From an uncultured Pseudomonadota bacterium (lineage in GTDB: Bacteria > Pseudomonadota > Gammaproteobacteria > Steroidobacterales > Steroidobacteraceae), in assembly GCA_903898785.1 (NCBI GenBank), contig CAIUGU010000069.1, positions 1 to 45,801 on the forward strand: 45,801 nt of DNA, read 5' to 3'. The notes under the pieces are model-generated. The model saw nothing but the letters and a program-made list of their open reading frames with translations, was not told the origin of the DNA and did no database searches. Below, piece by piece: positions 1-7,207 of this stretch. Both the position numbers and the translations under genes were made by a program. Positions within the stretch are counted from its first letter, which is position 1; the number at the start of each line of letters is the position of its first letter.

Positions 1-39
1 AGGGGCGTGCCGGAGCAGCGCGAGGGCTGACGGCGGGGC

Positions 40-165
40 TCAGTCCTCGTACCCGGCCGGATGCGCTTGGCGCCAGTCCCAGGCTGATCCGAGCATCTCG
101 TCGAGCGTGGAGCGGGCAGGTGTCCAGCCAAGCGTCAGGCGGGCCCGATCGCTGGACGCCCCGCG
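40..165 (-). pseudogene. C-terminal fragment of a GalE-type NAD-dependent epimerase
   Basis: Reading the minus strand towards the TGA at 40-42 gives about 41 residues containing [11 protein letters not shown], then [16 protein letters not shown] and a GYED tail. This is the usual C-terminal end of UDP-glucose 4-epimerase (DxxRAxxxLGW, then a W-x-W-x-x-x-H-P helix). Upstream of about 165 the frame loses similarity, so the NAD-binding and catalytic parts are absent. The homology runs into the oppositely oriented aldo/keto reductase, which starts inside the same bases (about 138-165). Bases 1-30 could encode the last residues (PEQREG, stop) of another plus-strand gene, but this is too short to call. 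It is either a rearrangement remnant or a mis-joined assembly edge. Confidence 0.6.
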
Positions 166-710
166 GCGACGCCAGGTACCTCACCGAACAGGCCCACAAG
201 AGTTGCCGGCAACTGGGCGTCGAGCGGATCGACCTCTGGCAACTGCATCGCATCGACCCCGAGGTGCCGCGCGAAGAACAGTTTGCCGCGGTCCGCGCGT
301 TGCTCGACGCCGGCGTCATCCGCCATGCCGGCCTGAGTGAAGTCTCGGTGGCGGACATCAAGGAAGCGTCGCGGTACTTCAAGGTGGCAACGGTGCAGAA
401 CCGCTACAACCTGTCGGACCGCGGCAGCGAAGCCGTCCTCGATTACTGCACGGAGCACGGGATCGGCTTCATCCCGTGGTATCCGCTGGGCGCCGGTGGC
501 CTGATAAAAGGCGGCTCGGTGCTGGACCGTATCGCGACGGCACATCAGGCAACACCGGGCCAGATCGCACTGGCGTGGCTGCTGCAACGAAGCCCGGTGA
601 TGCTGCCGATCCCGGGCACGTCGAAGGTGGCGCACCTCGAGCAGAATGTCGCGGCGGCAGCGATCAAGCTGACCGCAGACGAGTACGCGAGGCTGACCCG
701 CCTCGGCTGA
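138..710 (+). pseudogene. 5'-truncated aldo/keto reductase
   Basis: The protein from GPDRW onward is a clear aldo/keto reductase second half: [15 protein letters not shown], then [20 protein letters not shown], a [13 protein letters not shown] strand and the C-terminal NADPH-binding part [13 protein letters not shown]. About 190 residues remain of a usual 280-330. The N-terminal strands with the catalytic Asp, Tyr and Lys of the AKR tetrad are missing. An ATG at 120 is open but lies in the reverse complement of epimerase sequence, so it is not credible as a native start. The gene ends at TGA 708-710, just before a strong palindrome. The product would be inactive if the sequence is real. Confidence 0.8.
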
Positions 711-723
711 CTGACAAGGTGCC

Positions 724-747
724 AGGAAACCTCTGCAGAGGTTTCCT
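724..747. terminator. Perfect 24-bp palindrome between convergent genes
   Basis: AGGAAACCTCTG is followed directly by its reverse complement CAGAGGTTTCCT. The palindrome lies 13 bp after the aldo/keto reductase stop and overlaps the stop codon of the convergent gene at 746. The position fits a bidirectional terminator, although neither side has a long T-run. Confidence 0.6.
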
Positions 748-1297
748 AGTTGAGTTCGGCGACGGTCAGCGACCGGAGACAGTTCGTCGCATCGCTGATG
801 GCCACGCTGATCTTCGTCTTGGGCCGCGCGAACTCATAGTTCGAGTTGGTCGCTTCACCGTCGTTTGTCTTCCACGACCGCACCGGCGCGCCGTACTGGC
901 GGCTGACTTCGGCACGCGTGACGCAGACATCAAGCCGCGAACCGGCGAGCGGGCGCACCACCGTGAGGGCCGACGCCGACGTCCCGTTCTTCGGCACCCA
1001 CGTGGCTTCCTCGATGCGGGAACGATCTTTCAGCCAGAAGCCGGATGAGTGGTACGCAACGACAGGCGGCTTGCCGCGCTCGGTCTTGCTGACGCCGGTG
1101 CCGAGCACGGCCTCGACCTTGTCCTCCGTGAATGGCACGGCCACTTCCATCAAGCCTGCCAGCCGCCAGAATTCCTGCGTGGAAAGCTCCTGGGCCTCGG
1201 CCGCCGACGCCGCGCAGAGGCAGGCCACCAACAAGGCCGCAGCACGCACGGCGGACAGGCGGAACACAGGGTGGGCAAGACCAGACGGGGCATTCAT
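746..1297 (-). CDS. Small exported protein of unknown function
   Basis: Unrecognised protein of 183 residues. The N-terminus has a hydrophobic stretch (AAALLVACLCAASAAEAQ) ending in a plausible signal peptidase I site near residue 35, so the mature protein is probably periplasmic. The mature part contains two cysteines (DVCVTRAEV and ATNCLRSL) that could form a disulfide, and motifs SGFWLKDRSRIEEATWVPK and NYEFARPKTKISVAIS. The start is supported by GAGGAG about 9 bases upstream. It is convergent with the truncated reductase and shares its terminator palindrome. No domain family could be assigned. Confidence 0.7.
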   Translation of the reverse strand: MNAPSGLAHPVFRLSAVRAAALLVACLCAASAAEAQELSTQEFWRLAGLMEVAVPFTEDKVEAVLGTGVSKTERGKPPVVAYHSSGFWLKDRSRIEEATWVPKNGTSASALTVVRPLAGSRLDVCVTRAEVSRQYGAPVRSWKTNDGEATNSNYEFARPKTKISVAISDATNCLRSLTVAELN

Positions 1298-1358
1298 TGT
1301 CGTCGCTCCTCAAACATTCAGTCCTAATGAACGCACTATGCCAGCCGGACGCGGCAGC

Positions 1359-1378
1359 GTCACGTCACGTCACGTCAC
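1359..1378. repeat. Four tandem copies of GTCAC
   Basis: Four uninterrupted copies of the 5-mer GTCAC. The array covers the stop codon (1375-1377) of the minus-strand universal stress protein gene. Gain or loss of a unit would leave the stop intact because the array lies mostly downstream of it. Confidence 0.9.
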
Positions 1379-1917
1379 AGGGACCCTCTGGTTGAAGCCG
1401 AGGTTCCCTGATCCGGCACTACGAATTCGTGCTCCGGATGCTGGACGATCAGTACCGGGCAGGGTGCATGGCGCATGACCTTCTCCGTGACGCTGCCTGC
1501 CATCAGGTGCTCCACGAAACCCAGCCGGTGCTTGCCCATCACGACCAGCTCCACATCGAGCTCGCGCGCGCACGCGACGATCGCATCGCCCGTGCCACTC
1601 CCGGACGAGGGCCGAAGCAGATACTCCGCCTGCGTTTCCCGTTCCTCATGGGCGGTCAACAACCGGCCGAGGTCGTCCCTCGCTGCATTTTTGACCACAT
1701 CCTCGGGATCGGGTTCCGGCGCGGGCTGCACTTCTGGCAGCAGGGCCTCGACGACCCGTTCTGCCTCAATCACCGCATCGAAGTCCTTCGACGGCAACAC
1801 GTGGAGCAGGTAGAGCTTCGCGCCGAATTGCCGCGCGAAAGCCACGCCGTAGCGGATGGCCGCCTTGGACGGTTCGCCGAGGTTGGTGGGAACGAGGATG
1901 CGCTTCAGGGCGAACAT
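1375..1917 (-). CDS. Universal stress protein (UspA family)
   Basis: Cytosolic single Usp domain, 180 residues, starting MFALKRILVPTNLGEPSKAA, the usual first strand and helix. The C-terminal part ELVVMGKHRLGFVEHLMAGS aligns with the nucleotide-binding motif G-x2-G-x9-G-S/T. The second glycine is replaced by Arg (GKHR), so ATP binding may be weakened. The domain closes with SVTEKVMRHAPCPVLIVQ, which is canonical. A Pro-rich insert (about residues 65-75) separates the halves. The gene stands alone, between a convergent-side intergenic gap and a divergent exported VOC gene. Role inferred: stress protection; the ligand is unknown. Confidence 0.9.
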   Translation of the reverse strand: MFALKRILVPTNLGEPSKAAIRYGVAFARQFGAKLYLLHVLPSKDFDAVIEAERVVEALLPEVQPAPEPDPEDVVKNAARDDLGRLLTAHEERETQAEYLLRPSSGSGTGDAIVACARELDVELVVMGKHRLGFVEHLMAGSVTEKVMRHAPCPVLIVQHPEHEFVVPDQGTSASTRGSL

Positions 1918-2119
1918 GGGACGCCTGCCTTTTTCTTCTGCCGTGCTTTGACGCTACGCCGAACCTCCTGCCGATTCAAATGGGAAAAGCCCTGACCAAC
2001 GCGGCGCAACAACGCCCCTTCCCGCAGTGACAACGTCCAGGGACGACCCTATGCTTGGGTTCGTGCGCGGGTGACACCCGCCGACAACAAGAACACAAGC
2101 ATTGAAGGGGAAAACGTCG

Positions 2120-3127
2120 ATGCGTCACCTGGCCACCCTGCTCTCGATCGTCTTTGGACTCGCTGCCAGCGCCGCGGCGGTCGCGGCGGATGCGCCCGCG
2201 AATTTCTCCGGACTGCTGAAGTACGTGCAGACGATCAAGGACATGGACCGCGCGTATGCGTTCTACGTGTCGCTCGGCATGGAACCCCAGGCCCCCCCGG
2301 CAGAAAGTAAAAAGCTGGCCGACAACCCGGGCGTAGCGAGGCTCACGGGCTCCCCGGCCGACACGAAGTTCCGCAGCGCGTTCCTCAGGATCCCGGGTGC
2401 CGACTTCCAGTTCGAGTTCACCGAATTCGCGGGACTCGACCAGAAGGCGATTCGCCCGCGGATGCAGGATCCCGGCGCGTCGCTGCTGGTCCTGCGCGTG
2501 CGCGACATCGCGAAGACGCTGGAGATCGCGAAGCAAGGCGGCGCCGAAGTCGTCACGTTGGGCGGCGCACCGCTACCGATCGGTCCGCAGGGCAAGACCC
2601 GCATCGTGTTCCTGCGCGATCCGGAGGGGTACTTCGTCGAACTGGTCGATGCGTCAAGCGCGGGAGCCGACGCTCCTGCCGGCAACATCGTCGGCGCAAC
2701 CTTCGCGTCCGTCGTCGCGGATGCGAAGCAGGCCGGCGAGTACTACCGCGACCACTTCGGCCTGGAAGCCCGCTTCGCCGAGCCGGTTGCCAACGGCAAC
2801 GACGTGCGCGTCGTCGGCCTCGAGAAGGGCCGGTTCGAACGCAGCACCGTCACCGTGCCCGGCAGCAACGTCAGCTGGATGTTCCTTTCTTACGGCAACG
2901 TCGAGAAGAAGGCTTACGCACCGCGCGTCACGGATCCGGGCGCGCCGGCGATCGGCATCCAGACCCGGAACTTCGATGGCGTGGTCGCCGAGTACAAGGG
3001 CTCGGGAGGAACTGTCGTCTCGACCGACGGCGAAGCGTTCCGGCCGGGCGGCAATGCCATCATCTTCGTACGCGACCCTTTCGGCCTGCTGGTTGAAGTG
3101 AACCAGCCGGCGCCGCCCAAGCCGTAG
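2120..3127 (+). CDS. Exported protein with two VOC (glyoxalase-like) domains
   Basis: 335 residues. A signal peptide (LATLLSIVFGLAASAAAVAA) is followed by two VOC repeats, residues about 30-180 and 195-335. Each repeat has the FYxxxLGxE / YYRDHFGLE turn near its start and a D-P-x-G-x-x-V-E end (RDPEGYFVELVD; RDPFGLLVEVNQ) that normally supplies a metal-ligand Glu. The first domain has Lys-Tyr where a metal His is usual. A TTG at 2102 is in frame, but ATG 2120 is preferred because AAGGGG lies about 9 bases upstream and the signal peptide starts there. It resembles the gene at 9781 in length and architecture. Substrate unknown. Confidence 0.85.
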   Translation: MRHLATLLSIVFGLAASAAAVAADAPANFSGLLKYVQTIKDMDRAYAFYVSLGMEPQAPPAESKKLADNPGVARLTGSPADTKFRSAFLRIPGADFQFEFTEFAGLDQKAIRPRMQDPGASLLVLRVRDIAKTLEIAKQGGAEVVTLGGAPLPIGPQGKTRIVFLRDPEGYFVELVDASSAGADAPAGNIVGATFASVVADAKQAGEYYRDHFGLEARFAEPVANGNDVRVVGLEKGRFERSTVTVPGSNVSWMFLSYGNVEKKAYAPRVTDPGAPAIGIQTRNFDGVVAEYKGSGGTVVSTDGEAFRPGGNAIIFVRDPFGLLVEVNQPAPPKP

Positions 3128-3988
3128 TCAGCCGGTCAGGTCGACCGTCGCGACGGTATCGCGGGGCACCCTCACATTGGTATTGCCGCGAAACACGAGC
3201 GCATCGTTCGTCGTGGGGTTCTCGAGCGTGCCGTCGCACGTAGCTGCGAGCGTGTAGTCCCCAGCGGGCAGGTCGAGCAGCCGGTACGAGAACTGCCCGG
3301 TCACCGAACTGAACGTCAACGCGCCCGTGGCATAAGGCGGGTCGCCCGCGCCACCGCGATCATCCGGCACGACGTTGAGTCCGCGGAACAGATAGACCGC
3401 TCCGCCTTGGGCGAGTGACGCGCCCGGGTCGCAAGTCACTGCAACCGTTCCCGCGATGATGCTGGCATCCGCTACCACCACCGACCGCAGCACCGGTGTC
3501 AGCGTGAACACGCCCGTGGTCGAATCGAGGCTCAGCGACTGGCGCAGGTCAAGCGTCAGCGTGATGTCCCTGCGCGACGACTTTTCCTTCTCGACGACGA
3601 AGTCGAAATCCGCGTAGTCCCCAGCTGCCAGCAACAGCTGGAACCGACGCGCAAGGCTGTCGGTGACAAAGCGTCCGCTGGTATTGGTATCGAACAGCAG
3701 GCGCACCCCCGTATAGGTCCCGGGCGGCAGGGGCTCGTTGGTGAAGAGGGTCAGCAGGCTGCCGTTCTGGAATCCGTTGAGATTCACGGACTCGCTGGCC
3801 GTGAACTCGAGTGCCTCGGTCGAGCCGTCACTCTTTTCGAACTGCAGGCCCGCGAGGCCGGCAACCACCTGGCGGATCGCCGGGTCTGCGGGCTCCTCGG
3901 TCGTCAGGTCGATCGACACCTGTCCCTGGCAACCCGCCAGCAGCAAGGCACCGAGCACCAGTGCAAACAATGGAAAGCGGCGGTTCAT
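3128..3988 (-). CDS. DUF4382-type lipoprotein
   Basis: 286 residues with a clear lipobox (ALLLAGC, Cys about 20), so probably membrane-anchored. The body is beta-rich. About residues 25-155 resemble DUF4382: VSIDLTTEEPADP, a LNGFQNG turn, PPGTYTGVRLLFD, and a following aspartate-rich FDFVVE/ITLTLDLRQS stretch. The second half (YLFRGLNV, YRLLDLPAGDYTLAATCDG) looks like a carboxypeptidase-regulatory or CNA-B-like sandwich. Its stop codon directly abuts the stop of the upstream convergent VOC gene (3127/3128). Function unknown; a surface or periplasmic binding role is a guess. Confidence 0.8.
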   Translation of the reverse strand: MNRRFPLFALVLGALLLAGCQGQVSIDLTTEEPADPAIRQVVAGLAGLQFEKSDGSTEALEFTASESVNLNGFQNGSLLTLFTNEPLPPGTYTGVRLLFDTNTSGRFVTDSLARRFQLLLAAGDYADFDFVVEKEKSSRRDITLTLDLRQSLSLDSTTGVFTLTPVLRSVVVADASIIAGTVAVTCDPGASLAQGGAVYLFRGLNVVPDDRGGAGDPPYATGALTFSSVTGQFSYRLLDLPAGDYTLAATCDGTLENPTTNDALVFRGNTNVRVPRDTVATVDLTG

Positions 3989-4039
3989 GGTTCATTTGAA
4001 TACCACGCCCCGCCGCCGTTGTGTATCCGTCGCCGAACC

Positions 4040-5035
4040 TCAGGGCTTGAGCGACGCCGTATAGGCCGCGATCGCCAGCATGTCATCATCGTTCAGGTTC
4101 GCGAGCACCGGCTTCATGAGCTCGGTCCCCTGACCCACGCGATGGCCGGTCTTCATGTCGACCATCTGCCGGACGAGGTAGCTCGGCGAGCGCCCTGCAA
4201 TGGCCGGGATGTTCAGCATGCCCTTGAGGTCGGGCCCATGGCAGGCGCCGCAGGGCAACGGAGACTTGCCGCCGCCGGTGAGCACGAGCGCCTTGCCCTT
4301 CCTGACGCTTCCCCGGGGCACATACGCGACGAAACCGACGCGGGGATTGCGGAGCTTCTCCACGGCCTCGACGTCCGCTGGAACTTCGAGGATCCGCTGG
4401 CCGAGCGGCTCCTTGTCCGCCCCCGCGACGGGCAGGAACAGGCCCACTGAGGTCGTGGTCTGCGGCACGCTGTCGGTTTCGACGACCTTGACCCAGCGGG
4501 TGAACTTCATCGAGCCGTAGTAGGCTGCGGTGACCTTCATCTCCTCTTCCGTCATGCCCTTGGCGATGGTCGCCATCACCCCGGTGTTGGCCTTGCGGGG
4601 ATCGGCCGACTTGCGCTCGTCGTTGCGGAATCGCTCCAGCTGCTCGATGAAGTACGCCTCCGGCAAGCCGACGATGGGCGCGTTCTCGGGCCGGCCCCTG
4701 CCGTTCGGGTAATGGCACAGCGCGCACGCGAATACATCCGGCTGCCTGCCGCGGGCCACGACGTCCGGCATGGTCGGGTGGTCGCCGGGAAACCAGTCAG
4801 CCGGGCCGAAGCGGTTGGCGATCTGCGCACGCGTGAATTTCTCCTTCGCGCCCGGCAGGCCGTACAAGGCCGGGTCGGGCGCTTGGGCCGGCGCGGGTGC
4901 CGCCGCCGGAGCCGGCGTTGCGGGTGGCGGCATGTGGAATCCGTAGGCCCACGGAGGTGGCACATCGGCCGCCCAGCCAGGCACTGCAATGAACAGCGCC
5001 AACGCGCCCGTGACGAGGCCGCCCGACTTCTTCAT
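4040..5035 (-). CDS. Exported diheme cytochrome c
   Basis: 331 residues: a signal peptide to about residue 23 (WAA), then a Pro/Ala-rich linker (about 36-55), then two class I cytochrome c domains. Haem sites are CALCH (104-108) and CGACH (262-266). Candidate axial methionines include M154 in the first domain and the Met in ELMKPVLANL in the second, which ends with the usual DDMLAIAAYTASL helix. The spacing of about 160 residues suggests tandem domains with an insertion, as in c4-like proteins and haem c subunits of dehydrogenases. AGGGGGA about 6 bases upstream supports the start. It would carry electrons in the periplasm; the partner is not encoded nearby. Confidence 0.9.
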   Translation of the reverse strand: MKKSGGLVTGALALFIAVPGWAADVPPPWAYGFHMPPPATPAPAAAPAPAQAPDPALYGLPGAKEKFTRAQIANRFGPADWFPGDHPTMPDVVARGRQPDVFACALCHYPNGRGRPENAPIVGLPEAYFIEQLERFRNDERKSADPRKANTGVMATIAKGMTEEEMKVTAAYYGSMKFTRWVKVVETDSVPQTTTSVGLFLPVAGADKEPLGQRILEVPADVEAVEKLRNPRVGFVAYVPRGSVRKGKALVLTGGGKSPLPCGACHGPDLKGMLNIPAIAGRSPSYLVRQMVDMKTGHRVGQGTELMKPVLANLNDDDMLAIAAYTASLKP

Positions 5036-5129
5036 GAGTCCCCCTGCCGCCGGGATGCGCTCCCGGCTTTGTTGTGTCGATCGCCGCTAACTTGCGCCTT
5101 TGGCTGCGCAGCAATCAAGAGGCCGACAG

Positions 5130-5190
5130 AAATTGGGGACATTCCTGATTTTCCCGCAGGCCCGCCGAAAGTTGGGAATGTCCCCGATTT
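5130..5190 (+). repeat. REP-like palindrome, upstream copy
   Basis: The outer arms are GGGGACATTCC and GGAATGTCCCC, with an inner segment containing TTCCCGCAG and GCCGAAA. It matches the downstream copy at about 85 percent by eye. The outer arms can pair into a long hairpin. Confidence 0.9.
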
Positions 5191-5252
5191 CTCAGCATTC
5201 CGGGTAGATATTCGATTGGCTACGTCCCGTTGCGGTGACCTAGTCTGGATCC

Positions 5253-5915
5253 ATGCCGAGAACCGCAAGAGCCGCCGTTGGAGGAATGTGCTACCACTTG
5301 ATGAATCGTGGCAACAATCGGCAGGTCGTATTCCACTCGGACGCAGAGTACTGGCGGTTCATCGGGTTGCTGTCGGAAGTCCAGAGTCGAGTTCCGCTGG
5401 AACTGCTTGCAGTCTGCCTTATGCCGAATCATTTTCACGTCGTATGTCGGCCACCAGAAGGTAGGGACCTGGGTCGTTGGGTGCACTGGCTGCTAACCAC
5501 TCATGTCCGGCGTTTGCGCCTGGGCCGGGAAGAGGTAGGCCATCTCTGGCAGGGCAGATATAAGGCGTTTCCCATCCAGCATGACGACCATCTGCTGACG
5601 GTCCTGAGATATGTGGAACGTAACGCTGCCAGAGCGAATCTGGTTGCCCGCGCCGAAGACTGGCCCTGGGGAAGCCTGAACTGGCGGGTCGTCCCTGCAT
5701 TTCCGGTCGTGCTCTCCCCTCCTCCGATACCCCTGCCCCACAAGTGGGTTGAGTTCGTAAACACTCCTCAATCGCCTGCAGAACTGCAGGCCGTAAGACA
5801 GTGCGTGAACAGGCAGCGGCCGTTCGGGAATGCAAACTGGGTCGAGAAGACAAGTCGTCGGCTTGGCTTGCAGGACACATTGCGACGCGTGGGGCGGCCA
5901 GCCAAGCACGAGTAG
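5253..5915 (+). CDS. REP-associated tyrosine transposase (RAYT, Y1_Tnp family)
   Basis: 220 residues. It opens with MPRTARAAVGGMCYHLMNRG, the usual RAYT N-terminus (YHLMNRGNNR), followed by the HUH metal motif MPNHFHVV at about residues 52-59. The segment GHLWQGRYKAFPIQ carries the candidate catalytic tyrosine, and LRYVERNAARANLV plus DWPWGSL are further family motifs. It is a single-strand DNA endonuclease-like enzyme that acts on REP palindromes, and cognate repeats lie on both sides. RAYTs usually occur as single-copy, host-maintained genes. The reading frame is intact. Confidence 0.93.
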   Translation: MPRTARAAVGGMCYHLMNRGNNRQVVFHSDAEYWRFIGLLSEVQSRVPLELLAVCLMPNHFHVVCRPPEGRDLGRWVHWLLTTHVRRLRLGREEVGHLWQGRYKAFPIQHDDHLLTVLRYVERNAARANLVARAEDWPWGSLNWRVVPAFPVVLSPPPIPLPHKWVEFVNTPQSPAELQAVRQCVNRQRPFGNANWVEKTSRRLGLQDTLRRVGRPAKHE

Positions 5916-5919
5916 AAGG

Positions 5920-5981
5920 AAACTGGGGACATTCCTGATCTTCCCGCAGACCAGCCGAAAATTAGGAATGTCCCCAATTTC
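5920..5981 (+). repeat. REP-like palindrome, downstream copy
   Basis: Same layout and orientation as the copy at 5130: GGGGACATTCCTGAT, an inner TTCCCGCAG...GCCGAAA segment, then GGAATGTCCCC. It starts 5 bp after the transposase stop. Confidence 0.9.
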
Positions 5982-5998
5982 CCCCAATCTCCTTCCGA

Positions 5999-6015
5999 CT
6001 CCCGAACTTCGGGAG
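5999..6015 (-). terminator. Short hairpin after the MDR gene
   Basis: CTCCCGA and TCGGGAG flank a 3-nt loop, 4 bp beyond the stop of the minus-strand MDR gene. No T-run follows, so termination is possible but weakly supported. Confidence 0.35.
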
Positions 6016-6019
6016 ACGA

Positions 6020-7108
6020 TTACTTCTTCTCGGCCTCAGCGGCGTTGACGATCAGGATGATCTTGCCCTGCGTGCCGCCGTTGCGGTTTTCTTCCTGCGC
6101 ATCGCCGGCACGAGCCAGGGAGAAGGTGGCATCGACGTTGATCGTTAGCTTGCCTGACGCCGCGACAGCCGCGGCCTCCCGCAGATAGTCGCCTTCGCTG
6201 CCGCCCTTGCCGTCCATCTCGCGCATAGAACCAGGGCCGGGACAATCGATGCCAGCGGCGGTGCAATCGGCCGCGGGCGGGTTGCCTGCAATACTGACGA
6301 GTACGCCGCCGCGCTTCAGGACCTTGACCGCGCGTGTTGCACCTTCCGCATTCACGGTGTCGATGACCGCATCGACACCGCGTACGACGGTCTCGAACGC
6401 GACACTGCGGTAATCGATGATCTCGTCGACGCCGAGCGATCTGAGGTAACCATGATGCCGTGCCGACGCCGTGCCGATGACATAGGCACCGCGCGACTTC
6501 GCCATCTGCGCCACCGTGCTGCCGACACCACCCGAAATGCCATTGACGAAGAGCCGGGTGCCGGACCCGACCTTCGCTGCGGACAGCGTCCGGGCCGCTG
6601 TCATGCCGACCGTGCCGAGGCCCGCAGCCTGCGCGAACGTCAAGGTCGCGGGCTTCGCGACCGTATTCTGCTCGGGTGCGACCACGTACTCCGCGTAACC
6701 ACCGTTCAGTCCGTCGACGCGAATCCTGCCGATCATTGAGAACACCGTATCGCCAACGCGGTGCGAGGTAACCCCCGAGCCGACCTTCTCGATCACGCCC
6801 GCGACATCGAACCCGGGGATCCGGGCCGTTGAAGCCACGCCAATCGTTGGAGCAGCGCCCTCCCGCGGCCTCCTCATTCCCCAATCCACCGGATTGATGG
6901 CAGCTGCGTAGACCCTGATCAGCACCTGTCCCGGCCCCGGCGCGGGCACCGGCACCGTTTGCAGTTTGAGGACCTCGGGACCGCCCATGCCGGCCTGCAC
7001 GATGGCCTGCATCTGTGCCGGCGTGGCGGCCCCCGCGAGTCCCGCCCAAGCCGCCACGAGTACTGCAGTGCCGAGGGGCCGGATCCATCCGTTCAAGGTG
7101 CGCAACAT
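6020..7108 (-). CDS. Exported MDR-family NAD(P)H:quinone-type oxidoreductase
   Basis: 362 residues. After a signal-like segment (GTAVLVAAWAGLAGAATPAQ, cleavage near residue 28) comes a full medium-chain dehydrogenase. The GroES-like half has PGPGQVLIRVYAAAINPVDW and IPGFDVAGVIEKVGSGV. The Rossmann half has GISGGVGSTVAQMAKSRGA, the NAD(P)-binding glycine motif of the quinone oxidoreductase class. Structural-zinc cysteines are absent, as expected for that class. The start at 7108 has GTGGAGG about 7 bases upstream; a longer frame to 7189 has no such support. Export is unusual because the family normally uses cytosolic NAD(P)H. The cofactor source in the periplasm is unclear, and a membrane-anchored cytosolic orientation is an alternative. 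Confidence 0.85.
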   Translation of the reverse strand: MLRTLNGWIRPLGTAVLVAAWAGLAGAATPAQMQAIVQAGMGGPEVLKLQTVPVPAPGPGQVLIRVYAAAINPVDWGMRRPREGAAPTIGVASTARIPGFDVAGVIEKVGSGVTSHRVGDTVFSMIGRIRVDGLNGGYAEYVVAPEQNTVAKPATLTFAQAAGLGTVGMTAARTLSAAKVGSGTRLFVNGISGGVGSTVAQMAKSRGAYVIGTASARHHGYLRSLGVDEIIDYRSVAFETVVRGVDAVIDTVNAEGATRAVKVLKRGGVLVSIAGNPPAADCTAAGIDCPGPGSMREMDGKGGSEGDYLREAAAVAASGKLTINVDATFSLARAGDAQEENRNGGTQGKIILIVNAAEAEKK

Positions 7109-7207
7109 ACTGATGCCTCCACGAGGGTTTCGAACCGGTTGATGCAGTTCCTCAAGAGCAAGACGATCGTGGCGCCCGGATCCCCCCACCCGCCGCGTGC
7201 CGTCAAC

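Larger units (their letters stand above)
5130..5981 (+). mobile_element. RAYT transposase unit bounded by two REP-like repeats
   Basis: A single transposase gene (5253-5915) is enclosed by two copies of one imperfectly palindromic repeat of about 61 bp, in the same orientation. This is the standard arrangement for REP-associated tyrosine transposases, where the enzyme processes the flanking palindromes. The unit lies in the gap between a cytochrome c gene and an MDR gene without disrupting either. Confidence 0.85.

Noticed and set aside
120..710. ATG at 120 as the genuine start of the aldo/keto reductase
   Set aside because: Bases 120-138 belong to the reverse complement of the epimerase tail and add no family residues; the reductase lacks its catalytic N-terminus either way.
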